NCBI GenBank assembly: GCA_964577115.1
Contig: CAZNXJ010000037.1
Coordinates: 1 to 44,426, forward strand
DNA length: 44,426 nucleotides
Reading direction: 5' to 3'
Source: CAZNXJ01 sp964577115
GTDB lineage: Bacteria > Planctomycetota > Planctomycetia > Pirellulales > Pirellulaceae
Shown here: one piece after another, positions 33,511 to 41,306 of the stretch
Position numbering within the stretch: position 1 is the first letter of the stretch
Layout: the number at the start of each line of letters is the position of its first letter
The notes under the pieces: generated by a model
Seen by the model: only the letters and a program-made list of their open reading frames with translations
What the model was told of the DNA's origin: nothing
The model's database searches: none
Position numbers and translations under genes: made by a program

Positions 33511-35619
33511 ATGGATCGCATGACGATACGATTTGCGCTGATACTACTAGCGATTTTGCCGACATGGGGATGCGGTGGCTATGGGGGCCTGTCGCAAGAG
33601 GAGATGAAACGCCGCGCAATTCGGCGCGTGTCGGACGATGATGAACCGTTACGGACCTCTGCCGGCTCGGTCGAAGGCGCGCTGTCAAGTGAAACATCAA
33701 CCGCAACAGAGCCCGATGGGTCGGCTGACGTCGCCGACTCGGCAAACGCGGCGCCCATCCTCCGTGACGTCCCGCCGGCAGTCACGCAGCACCCGGCGAA
33801 CGCGGCTGGTGTTTCGACGAGTCGTGAAGCTGAGGAGGCGGGCGATGCGACGCTGGAGGTGAAAGGGCGGCCGGTGCTCGACGCGGTGCAGCGTCATCAA
33901 CGGAGCGTCAAGAATCTCGGGCGCATCGGAGCGGCGCTGGAGCGATACCTGGCCGAGAAGGGGGCGTACCCGGCGGCAACGATCCACTACGAGGGGCGGC
34001 CGCTGCTGAGCTGGCGCGTGACGCTACTGCCGTACTTGGGGTACGAAGCGCTCTATCAGCAATTCCGGCTCGGGGAACCTTGGAACAGTCCTCACAACGT
34101 GAAACTGCTCGATCAGATCCCCGAACCCTATCAGTCGCCGGAACGGTTCGATGACCGAACGAATTACCTCGCGGTCGTCGGTAATGCGTACGCGCTGAGC
34201 GCAACGCATGGCCGCACGATCAAACAGTTCGAAGACGGCGCATCGAACACGGTCATTGTTGTGGAGGCTGGCGATGACGCGAGTGTGCCTTGGACCGAGC
34301 CGAGAGATTTTGAACCGGCGACGGGTATCGCTCTAAATGGCCTGCAAAAACTGCGCGCGGACGGAATCTTAGTTCTCTGGGGCGGCGGGACCGTCGGGCT
34401 AATTCCCGCCGACATAACCGCTCAAAAAGCGTACGCCATGTTCAGCCGTGAAGGGGGCGAGTCGTTTCTTTTCACCGACGTGCACCGTGACCCGCTTAGC
34501 ATGTTGGCGCATGCCAAAGACACACGTGCTGATGTCACTCCACGCGACAATCTATCCGACCCGAGCGAGCTCCCGTCGAATGCAGGTGAACGTTCGGCCA
34601 GCGCGCTCGCTACGGAGCAACGCCTGGCGGGCTCTTCTCACAACATGACGTCGCGCGAAAAAGCGCCGGTGCCCGATTCAGTGACCTACGATGCAATTCT
34701 GGAGAAACTGCGAGAAGTCTATGAGCCGACCTTCCGCGCGGCGCGGCGTCGCAGCGACCGCATGGCGCTTGCGCGCTCGATGTATTCCAAGGCAGAAGAG
34801 TTAGCCAACGACCCTGAAACGCGTTTCGTGATGTTCCGCGTGGTGGCGAGCATAGCTGCGGAGGCCGGAGACATTCAGCTCATGACGAAGGCCTTGGAAC
34901 GTCTGAACGAGCTCTACGACGGAGATCTTTTCTCCCTTTGGGTGGAAGCGTTGCGGGTGATCGCGAAGGCCGACGTTGATACGGCGGAGCCAATGATCGA
35001 TGCCGCGCTGAACGCCGCCGAGGAAGCAGCTGCGCGCGACGACTTTGAGCTCGCTCGTGAGCTTCATAGTATGGCAACGGCCTGCGCGCGCGAGTCGTCC
35101 TCGCAGCCGCACGCCGCCCGGATTGTTCGTGTCCGGCGCGACATCGAGACCGCTCGGCGGCGCTATCAGCAGCTGCTCCACTCGCTCGAAAAGCTGGAGC
35201 ATCACGAGAACGATCCAGAGGCCAATGCGACGATCGGTAAGTACTATTGTTTTGCCAAGCGGCAGTGGGAGCGCGGATTACCGTTTCTGCTGAAGGCGAG
35301 CGATTTGCGGTTGGTCGAAGCAGCCCGCGCGGAACAGGCAGGTCCGGTCTTGCCCGAGGAACTCGTGGATGCGGGCGACCGCTGGTGGGAGTACGCGGCA
35401 AGCAATCGCAGCGACGAGCGCGACGCGCTACTCCGAGCCGGCTACTGGTATCTGCGAGCCCTTTCGCAATCGCGGTCCGGATTGCCTGCCATTAAAGCGG
35501 AGGTACGCGTCAAGCAGCTCGAACAGACGCTTGGCGTCGATGCCATTCGCCATCTTCACGAGCAGCTAACGGAGCGAGGGAACCGTCGATTTACAGCCGC
35601 CGGCGCGGATCGCGAATAG
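33511..35619 (+). CDS. DUF1559-domain exported protein with helical repeats, no prepilin leader
   Basis: A 702-aa protein. The N-terminus is a short signal peptide ending in WGCGG; the Cys suggests a lipoprotein, but the preceding residues (PTWG) fit the lipobox poorly. A low-complexity acidic/Ser/Ala linker runs to about 125. Residues about 125-330 form a DUF1559-like domain (LLSWRVTLLPYLGYEALYQQF, then an ASNTVIVVEAG segment). The rest (about 390-700) is helical and TPR-like. Unlike the two upstream DUF1559 proteins it has no FTLVEL leader, so it would not be processed or assembled as a pilin. It lies 26 nt after the PilM fusion and is probably cotranscribed. An envelope partner or assembly factor for the pseudopilins is inferred. 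Confidence 0.82.
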   Translation: MDRMTIRFALILLAILPTWGCGGYGGLSQEEMKRRAIRRVSDDDEPLRTSAGSVEGALSSETSTATEPDGSADVADSANAAPILRDVPPAVTQHPANAAGVSTSREAEEAGDATLEVKGRPVLDAVQRHQRSVKNLGRIGAALERYLAEKGAYPAATIHYEGRPLLSWRVTLLPYLGYEALYQQFRLGEPWNSPHNVKLLDQIPEPYQSPERFDDRTNYLAVVGNAYALSATHGRTIKQFEDGASNTVIVVEAGDDASVPWTEPRDFEPATGIALNGLQKLRADGILVLWGGGTVGLIPADITAQKAYAMFSREGGESFLFTDVHRDPLSMLAHAKDTRADVTPRDNLSDPSELPSNAGERSASALATEQRLAGSSHNMTSREKAPVPDSVTYDAILEKLREVYEPTFRAARRRSDRMALARSMYSKAEELANDPETRFVMFRVVASIAAEAGDIQLMTKALERLNELYDGDLFSLWVEALRVIAKADVDTAEPMIDAALNAAEEAAARDDFELARELHSMATACARESSSQPHAARIVRVRRDIETARRRYQQLLHSLEKLEHHENDPEANATIGKYYCFAKRQWERGLPFLLKASDLRLVEAARAEQAGPVLPEELVDAGDRWWEYAASNRSDERDALLRAGYWYLRALSQSRSGLPAIKAEVRVKQLEQTLGVDAIRHLHEQLTERGNRRFTAAGADRE

Positions 35620-35728
35620 GCGTCGCTCGCATTCTTCCGAGGATGGATTCCGGTGTTTTGGGGAAATGCGGGAGGTTTGCGGGAGGTGGACGATTTCCGC
35701 AACGGTTTGACTCATAGAACCGATACAA

Positions 35729-35871
35729 CCGGTAATACACCGATTTGGGATCCGGGAAGAGAGTGCAAGTCTCTCGCCGTCGCGCGACTGTGAGGTCGAC
35801 GAACGCCGCAACCACTGGCCCCGTTTGGCTGGGAAGGGCGGCGGGAGGATGAAGCCGAGCCAGGATACCGG
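35729..35871 (+). promoter_or_regulatory. Cobalamin riboswitch aptamer
   Basis: The leader matches the adenosylcobalamin-class riboswitch in order: GGGAAGAGAGTGCAAGTC, then GCGCGACTGTGA, CCACTGG, GGCTGGGAAGG and GATGAAGCCGAGCCAGGA. The closing stem P1 is visible as CCGGTA at 35729-35734 pairing with TACCGG at 35866-35871. It lies directly upstream of a BtuB-like receptor, the classic target. Corrinoid binding is expected to lower receptor expression. Confidence 0.93.
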
Positions 35872-35892
35872 GACCAAATCCCTTCCTTCCCC

Positions 35893-35915
35893 CTTTTCCA
35901 CGCGTTATGGAGAGG
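35893..35915 (+). promoter_or_regulatory. Shine-Dalgarno-sequestering hairpin (riboswitch expression platform)
   Basis: CTTTTCC (35893-35899) can pair along its full length (with two G-U pairs) with GGAGAGG (35909-35915), the apparent ribosome binding site 9 nt before ATG 35925. The upstream part of the pyrimidine tract, CCCTTCC at 35880-35886, is complementary to GGAAGGG at 35832-35838 in the aptamer. A switch between the two pairings is inferred. Confidence 0.5.
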
Positions 35916-35924
35916 ATGGTTTGG

Positions 35925-37928
35925 ATGCGGTACTGCGCGCTTCGATGGACGGTATTCGTGCCGTCCGTTCTCGGCTTGCTCGCCACACCGGCGGTTTGGG
36001 GCCAGCAAGGTCCGCGGTTTGCCCCGGCCGATCGCCTGCTGACCATGAGCGAATTTCAGCCGCTCGACGAGGCGGCCGAGGATGACGAGGATGTTCCGAC
36101 GATCGAACCGCAGACGGTCGTGGGGACCGTCGATACGCCTACGCAACCGGCACCGGCAACTCCGGTGATCTCACCGACGCAGACGCCGATTCCTGCCGAG
36201 TTGTTCGGCGGGACAGTGCGCGTCATCACGTCCGAAGAAATCCAACGCAGCAATGCGATTTCCGTTTCCGAGCTGCTGCGGCGCACGCCGGGTGTCAACG
36301 TCGTGCAAACGGGGCCTGTGGGCGGACTGACGTCCGTGTTCCTGCGCGGAGCGAACTCGCAGCACACGAAAGTAATGCTCGACGGCATCCCGCTGAATGA
36401 TCCCAGCAATGCCAGTCGTTTGTTCGATTTCGGCAACCTCGTATTGGACAACGTAGAACAGATTGAGGTACTGCAAGGCCCGCAGAGCGTCCTGTACGGT
36501 TCGGATGCGATTGGCGGGGTCATTAATATTGTCACCCAGCGCGGCAGCGGGCCGACGACGGCGACGCTGTCGGCCCAGGGCGGCAGCTTTTCGACGCATC
36601 GCGAGGCGCTGCGCGTCTCCGGCGGCACGGATCAGTATCACTATGCGTGGACCGGTTCGTGGTACCAGACGCGTGGCTTCTCGGCCGCACTGCCGCTCGT
36701 CGGCGGAGAAGACGACGATGGCTTCGAAGCCGGCTCGATGACCGGCCGCTTCGGCTGGACTCCGACCGAGGATTTCGAAATTGACTACTCATTCCGCTGG
36801 ATCGACTCACGCGCCCAAGTCGATGACTCATCGTTTTCGCTGGGGCAGCCGCCGAGCGACGATTTGTTCCGGAAGAACCTGAGCGAAAATTTTTATCAGC
36901 GCGTGCTGCTGCGGCGCAGTATGCTCGACGATCTGATCGTCCATCAGGCTTCATTCAGCCTGGCGGATTTCGATCGCGAGGACACCGATGACGTCTTTCC
37001 GACGATCTTTCTTGGCCAGACGCGCAAGTTCCTCTATCAGGTCGATCTGCAATTGACCGAAACGAACCTGCTCTCGGCGGGTGTCGACTATCTGGCCGAG
37101 GATGCAGAATCGATCGATACGACCGGTGGCGCGAGGGCAACGCAGAACCTCCGCGGCGTGTACGTTCAGGATCAGTGGGAAATCAGCGATCGCTGGTACA
37201 CGACCGCTGGGTTCCGTTGGGATGAACACAGTGTGGCCGGCAGCGCGCAGACGTACCGCATTACGACCATCGGCGAAGTTACCGACTTCGGCACACGGCT
37301 GCGCGGCAGCATTGGTACGGGGTTCCGCGCCCCCGCGCTGGCTGAGAACTTGTTCCCCTTCGGCAATCCAGATCTGCGGCCCGAAACGAGTCGCGGCTGG
37401 GAATACGGTATCGATCAGGCGATCACGCAGACGTTGACGGTCGGTGCCACGTATTTCCGCAACGATATTCGCAACCTGATCCTGTTTGATCTCGCGACCC
37501 TGTCACTCGAAAACATCGGCACAGCGCGCACGCATGGCATGGAGTTCACGGGCCGCTGGGACATCACGCCGCAACTATTTCTATCGGGCAGCTACACGGT
37601 CATGGATACGTTTGATGGCGACACGCACCAGCCGCTGGTACGCCGGCCGCGCCATAAAGGAACCTTCGCCGCAACTCGCCGCCTGCTCAGCGACCGCGCC
37701 TCCGTGACGCTCTACGGCGTGTTTGTCGGTGATCGCACCGACTCGCGCGACGCAACCGTCTGGCTCGACGACTACGCCTTGATCGACCTCGCGGCGGATT
37801 ATCAACTGACCGAGCAGATTCGTTTGTTCTGCCGCGCGGAAAATCTGCTCGACGAGCGTTACGAAGAGATCACTGGATTTGCTTCGCAGCCGCTCTCCGC
37901 GTTCGGCGGAGCCGAAATTCGGTTCTAA
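35925..37928 (+). CDS. btuB: BtuB-like TonB-dependent corrinoid receptor
   Basis: A 667-aa outer-membrane TonB-dependent receptor. It has a signal peptide (FVPSVLGLLATPAVWG before QQ), an acidic linker, and a plug domain at about 75-195: VRVITSEEIQRSNAISVSEL, TPGVNVVQTG, SVFLRGANSQHTKVMLDG, and the terminal IEVLQGPQSVLYGSDAIGG. A beta barrel then ends in GGAEIRF with the terminal Phe typical of BamA substrates. The upstream cobalamin riboswitch makes vitamin B12 or another corrinoid the likely ligand. ATG 35925 is chosen because GGAGAGG (35909-35915) lies 9 nt before it; in-frame ATGs at 35907 and 35916 overlap that site. No ABC transporter or TonB gene is adjacent, so uptake across the inner membrane must be encoded elsewhere. 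Confidence 0.93.
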   Translation: MRYCALRWTVFVPSVLGLLATPAVWGQQGPRFAPADRLLTMSEFQPLDEAAEDDEDVPTIEPQTVVGTVDTPTQPAPATPVISPTQTPIPAELFGGTVRVITSEEIQRSNAISVSELLRRTPGVNVVQTGPVGGLTSVFLRGANSQHTKVMLDGIPLNDPSNASRLFDFGNLVLDNVEQIEVLQGPQSVLYGSDAIGGVINIVTQRGSGPTTATLSAQGGSFSTHREALRVSGGTDQYHYAWTGSWYQTRGFSAALPLVGGEDDDGFEAGSMTGRFGWTPTEDFEIDYSFRWIDSRAQVDDSSFSLGQPPSDDLFRKNLSENFYQRVLLRRSMLDDLIVHQASFSLADFDREDTDDVFPTIFLGQTRKFLYQVDLQLTETNLLSAGVDYLAEDAESIDTTGGARATQNLRGVYVQDQWEISDRWYTTAGFRWDEHSVAGSAQTYRITTIGEVTDFGTRLRGSIGTGFRAPALAENLFPFGNPDLRPETSRGWEYGIDQAITQTLTVGATYFRNDIRNLILFDLATLSLENIGTARTHGMEFTGRWDITPQLFLSGSYTVMDTFDGDTHQPLVRRPRHKGTFAATRRLLSDRASVTLYGVFVGDRTDSRDATVWLDDYALIDLAADYQLTEQIRLFCRAENLLDERYEEITGFASQPLSAFGGAEIRF

Positions 37929-37954
37929 TGAAGTTGCGTGCGGCAGGTTCGCAA

Positions 37955-37981
37955 CGGGCGGCGAATGGGTTACGCCGCCCG
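37955..37981 (+). terminator. Hairpin after the TonB receptor gene
   Basis: CGGGCGGCG and CGCCGCCCG form a perfect 9-bp stem around a 9-nt loop (AATGGGTTA), starting 27 nt after the receptor stop codon. There is no U-tract, so this is a terminator-like hairpin and termination is not certain. Confidence 0.5.
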
Positions 37982-38017
37982 GCGCGTTCCTGGCGCGCAC
38001 GATGGTGAGCTGCGCTG

Positions 38018-39094
38018 GTGAATGAAGAACTGAGTTACGAGGCGGCTCGAGACGAGTTTCGCCAACGAGCCGAGCGGACCGGGGGCGTGCTCGAGGCACT
38101 GCCCGCCGATGGCTCGAGCCCGCATGGTGCGCCGCTGACCATCGATACGGCGTGGTTCGGTCCGCGCGATGCCTCGTCAGTGCTCATCTATACCAGCGGC
38201 GTGCATGGCGTCGAAGGTTTTGCGGGGAGCCTACTACAGCGGCAACTCATCAATCGCGCGTCGGATCTGCCGGCAGGCGTCGCACTGCTGATGGTCCATG
38301 CGGTGAACCCGTTCGGCATGGCATGGCTGCGCCGAGTGAACGCAAACAATGTCGATTTGAACCGGAATTGTCTTGCGCCGGGCGAGAGCTACAGCGGATG
38401 CCCTCCCGATTTTGCTCGGCTGACAGCGTTTCTGCATCCCGAAAGCCCTCCGAAGTCGTTCGACGGATTCTATCTGCGAGCGGCCATGGAACGGCTGCGG
38501 TTCGGTCACGCGCGGCTCGCGCAGGCGATTGCCAGTGGGCAGTACGAGTATCCTCGCGGATTGTTCTTCGGCGGAAAGCAGCTCGAACAAGAGCCGCATC
38601 GCCTGCTGGCGTGGATGGCGCCGAAGCTCGAAGCCGCGCGCCAGATGCTCGTCCTTGACCTGCACACGGGGCTAGGGCGTTTTGGCGAGGACACGCTGCT
38701 GATTTCCGAACCGGCGGAGCGAAGCCGCTGGCAACCGTTTCGGCGTGTCTGGGGACCGCGGCTGCGCGGTCCCGACACGGCGAGCTACCAGGCGCGCGGG
38801 CTGTTCTGCGATGCCATCGCGCGGTTGGTGCCGCACGCCGAGTGCTGGGGAGTGGTGCACGAGTTTGGAACGTATTCGAGCGTTCGCGTGCTTAAGGCAC
38901 TCCGCGCGGAGAACCGCCTCTGGTGGTATGGCGATCGCAACGATCTTGCGCACCCGGTGAAGCAGACATTTGCCGAGCGCTTCTTTCCGAGCTCGGCCGA
39001 TTGGCGCTCGCGACTGCTCACACGCGGCCGCGCCGTGCTAGAAGAGGCGCTGAAGGTTCTTGGCGCTCTCGAAGGAGGTCGAAGAGAAGAATGA
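38018..39094 (+). CDS. DUF2817 zinc-carboxypeptidase-like protein
   Basis: A 358-aa protein without a signal peptide, so probably cytoplasmic. It fits the DUF2817 family, related to M14 metallocarboxypeptidases: HGVEGFAGS near residue 62 gives the HxxE zinc ligands, NPFGMAWLRRVNANNVDLNRN is the substrate-site region, LDLHTGLG near 212 gives the third ligand, and a VHEFGTYSS segment near 285 may carry the catalytic Glu. The family is expected to cleave a C-terminal residue or deacylate a small substrate; the actual substrate is unknown. The start is GTG 38018; no in-frame ATG lies nearby upstream. The C-terminal GGRREE is encoded within a purine-rich tract that continues past the stop codon. 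Confidence 0.85.
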   Translation: MNEELSYEAARDEFRQRAERTGGVLEALPADGSSPHGAPLTIDTAWFGPRDASSVLIYTSGVHGVEGFAGSLLQRQLINRASDLPAGVALLMVHAVNPFGMAWLRRVNANNVDLNRNCLAPGESYSGCPPDFARLTAFLHPESPPKSFDGFYLRAAMERLRFGHARLAQAIASGQYEYPRGLFFGGKQLEQEPHRLLAWMAPKLEAARQMLVLDLHTGLGRFGEDTLLISEPAERSRWQPFRRVWGPRLRGPDTASYQARGLFCDAIARLVPHAECWGVVHEFGTYSSVRVLKALRAENRLWWYGDRNDLAHPVKQTFAERFFPSSADWRSRLLTRGRAVLEEALKVLGALEGGRREE

Positions 39095-39120
39095 AGGATG
39101 AAGAAGGAGAAGGCGGAGGA
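39071..39120 (+). repeat. Purine-rich tract spanning the DUF2817 gene stop
   Basis: Nearly all G and A for about 50 nt, with GAAGGATGAAGAAGGAGAAG. It covers the last codons and the start of the 62-bp gap before the convergent gene. Confidence 0.5.
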
Positions 39121-39156
39121 GTTCGAGGACGTGGTGCAGCGTTTGGGCAGTTGGGT

Positions 39157-40095
39157 TCAGGGAGAAGAAGCTAAGGGGGTTTGGGGGGTGAGGTTTGTGC
39201 GGACGCGAATGATTTGCTGGATGGAATTGCCGCGGCGCCGGATTTCCACGTCGTAGCGTGATTCCGTTTCCAGCCGTACGAGCTCGCCACGCTCGTTGTC
39301 GAACAGCAGGTGGCCCTCCGAAGTCTGCTCGTTCACTTTCATCTGCACCGCTCCCATGGCTTCCGCGAAGTCCACTCGATCCCGGATGTTGATGCGTTCG
39401 AGCGTGCGCCCTTCAACCGTTTCCTGGCCGGCGTAAGTGTACGTGCGGGTGGCGGACTGGCGACCGAGCAGAACGGTGCCGAGTTTCGTTGTGGACGTCC
39501 AAGCGTCGCCCGGCTGAACGGCCTTCTCGGGAAACTCGAGGCTGCTTTGACGCATGAGCTGCACTATGCCGTCGGACGAAATCGTCTGTGCGGCACCCGG
39601 CACTTGCGGCAGATTGCGTAGCGACTCGGCCAACCCCTCGGGAACTTCCACATTCGTGATCTCGCCTCGCGGCGTAACGGTCAGCGTGAAGTCGATGTCC
39701 GTGATCGCTTCCAGCAAGGGAGCCAATAGCGAACCAAACGCGTCTGGTGCTTCCCGCGAGTCTGTATCGACCGAACGTGTGCCCTCCGGACTCTCGCTGG
39801 TTATCTGAACGCGGGTCAAACGCTGCGCGAGCTTTCCTCGCCCTTCCGCATCGACGCTCGTGACGGTGGATTCGATATGGATCGTCTGGCGCGTGAGCAT
39901 GCGTGTCGACTGTTCACCGACGCGCGTCTCGAGTTCGACAACGTTCTCCAGCGTATACGCTCGGCGCTCACCCTCGCGAAACTGCCAGCGCAGCGTTTGC
40001 TGAGCCAGCGCCGCATTGGCAACGAGTCCCGTTAGAAGGAACAACGTCCATCCCCACATCGCGGCGGCAACGTGGCGCGTTTGGGTGGCAGGCAT
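39157..40095 (-). CDS. DUF6263-like secreted protein
   Basis: A 312-aa exported protein with a signal peptide (MWGWTLFLLTGLVANAALAQQ). The mature part begins TLRWQFREGERRAYTLE and continues as a beta-rich domain with EFPEKAVQPGDAWTSTT and a late VRLETESRYDVEIRR segment. This resembles DUF6263-type proteins, a family of unknown function common in Planctomycetota and Bacteroidota. ATG 40095 is chosen; AGGA lies 8 nt upstream, and a later ATG at 40059 is possible. It is convergent with the DUF2817 gene and divergent from the SMP-30-like gene, so it is probably monocistronic. No catalytic residues are evident. Confidence 0.75.
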   Translation of the reverse strand: MPATQTRHVAAAMWGWTLFLLTGLVANAALAQQTLRWQFREGERRAYTLENVVELETRVGEQSTRMLTRQTIHIESTVTSVDAEGRGKLAQRLTRVQITSESPEGTRSVDTDSREAPDAFGSLLAPLLEAITDIDFTLTVTPRGEITNVEVPEGLAESLRNLPQVPGAAQTISSDGIVQLMRQSSLEFPEKAVQPGDAWTSTTKLGTVLLGRQSATRTYTYAGQETVEGRTLERINIRDRVDFAEAMGAVQMKVNEQTSEGHLLFDNERGELVRLETESRYDVEIRRRGNSIQQIIRVRTNLTPQTPLASSP

Positions 40096-40337
40096 CGGAG
40101 CATCCTGAACGAAGAACGTGGCAATAAAGCTCGAGTTTGGCGAGCCATCGGTGCCGTCATGATGCGGGGGCCCTGTGCCTGGCGTCAACCCGCGTCTCTC
40201 GCGTGCTCGCGTCGATGCCTGGAGCGCTGCGGTGGTTGGCCTCTATATTGTGGGGAAGTGTTGGGAATGAACATGGGACGGGTTTCCGTGAGACCGCTAC
40301 GAACTTCGATTGACGAGACAGGACGAAACAAAACGCC

Positions 40338-41306
40338 ATGAGCGATGTCCCCACCATGGAGGCCGAAGTGCTCTTTCGGCCGGAACAGGATGCGTTGCGT
40401 TTTCTGCCGGAAGGGCCGCAGTGGGTTGGCGAGGGAAAGCTGAGCTGGGTCGCGATCCAGCATGGTGCCGAGTCCACCGTGGGATCGCTGAACCTTTTGA
40501 ATCTACAAAGCGGTGAGAACACCAGCTACGAGCTCCGCGGGCGACCGGGATTCGCGATACCGACTGCGCGAGCCAATCAGTTCGTCGTGGGTCTCGAACA
40601 CCGGCTCGTTTTGTTCGATACCGCGTCGCACGAGGAAACGTTGCTGAGCGACGCGATCGACACGGACGTGCAAGACACGATCATCAATGATGGCGAGGTG
40701 TTTGCTGAAGGCGTGGTGTTTGGGGCAAAGGATCTGAAGTTCGCCGAGCAGAAAGCCGGGCTCTATTTTTATCGCCGGCGCGACGGCAAGCTTTTTCGCT
40801 TGCTCTCAGATCGCATCTGCTCGAACGGCAAAGTCCTGTTCGAACGCGACGGTGCTTACACGCTGCTCGACATCTGCTCGCCGCGCAAACAGGTCATGGC
40901 GTATCGGCTCGACATCGAGCGCGGCCAGGTCGAACCGCTCTCGGCTGTTATCGATCTTGGCGGTGAGCCGGTGTTTCCCGACGGCATGGTCGCCACGCCC
41001 GACGGGCGCAGCGTCATCATTGCCATTTATAACCCGGAACCGGCCGAGTATGGCGAAGCGCGGCAGTACAGCATCGAAACCGGACAATTGGAGCGCGTGT
41101 GGCGTTGTCCCGGTTCCCCGCAGGTCACGTGCCCGTGTCTGGTGCGCGATCAGGGAAGCGTGAAACTGGTGCTGACGACGGCTGTCGAGCACATGAGTGC
41201 CGAGCGGCAAGTGGGAGCGCCGAACGCGGGTTGTTTGTTCATCGCCGAAACGCCGTTCATGGATCTTCCCGAGCCTCCGCGAATCGAGCTTTCACCGCCG
41301 GCGTAG
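40338..41306 (+). CDS. SMP-30/gluconolactonase-like protein
   Basis: A 322-aa cytoplasmic six-bladed propeller of the SMP-30/gluconolactonase/LRE family. The metal-site pattern is present: Glu25 in EGPQW, Asn in IINDGEVF near residue 118, SNGKVLFERDGAYTLLDI near 165, and Asp in FPDGMVATPDG near 215. Family enzymes hydrolyse sugar lactones such as gluconolactone or organophosphates using a divalent metal; the substrate here is not predictable. The length is normal. The 3' end overlaps the convergent RluA-type gene by 15 bp. A TATATT at 40244-40249 could be a -10, but I see no convincing -35. Confidence 0.88.
   Translation: MSDVPTMEAEVLFRPEQDALRFLPEGPQWVGEGKLSWVAIQHGAESTVGSLNLLNLQSGENTSYELRGRPGFAIPTARANQFVVGLEHRLVLFDTASHEETLLSDAIDTDVQDTIINDGEVFAEGVVFGAKDLKFAEQKAGLYFYRRRDGKLFRLLSDRICSNGKVLFERDGAYTLLDICSPRKQVMAYRLDIERGQVEPLSAVIDLGGEPVFPDGMVATPDGRSVIIAIYNPEPAEYGEARQYSIETGQLERVWRCPGSPQVTCPCLVRDQGSVKLVLTTAVEHMSAERQVGAPNAGCLFIAETPFMDLPEPPRIELSPPA

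Noticed and set aside
35707..35736. TTGACT-18 nt-GGTAAT as the promoter of the riboswitch transcript
   Set aside because: Transcription would start near 35743, after the 5' strand of the riboswitch P1 stem (35729-35734), which would destroy the aptamer. The promoter must lie further upstream.
40120..40150. GCTCG/CGAGC stem followed by TTTATT on the minus strand as an attenuator of the DUF6263-like gene
   Set aside because: The stem is only five pairs and the T run is short; it could be chance at this GC content.
40244..40249. TATATT as the -10 of the SMP-30-like gene
   Set aside because: The expected -35 position reads GGAGCG, which does not support a sigma70-type promoter. It is mentioned only in the gene entry.
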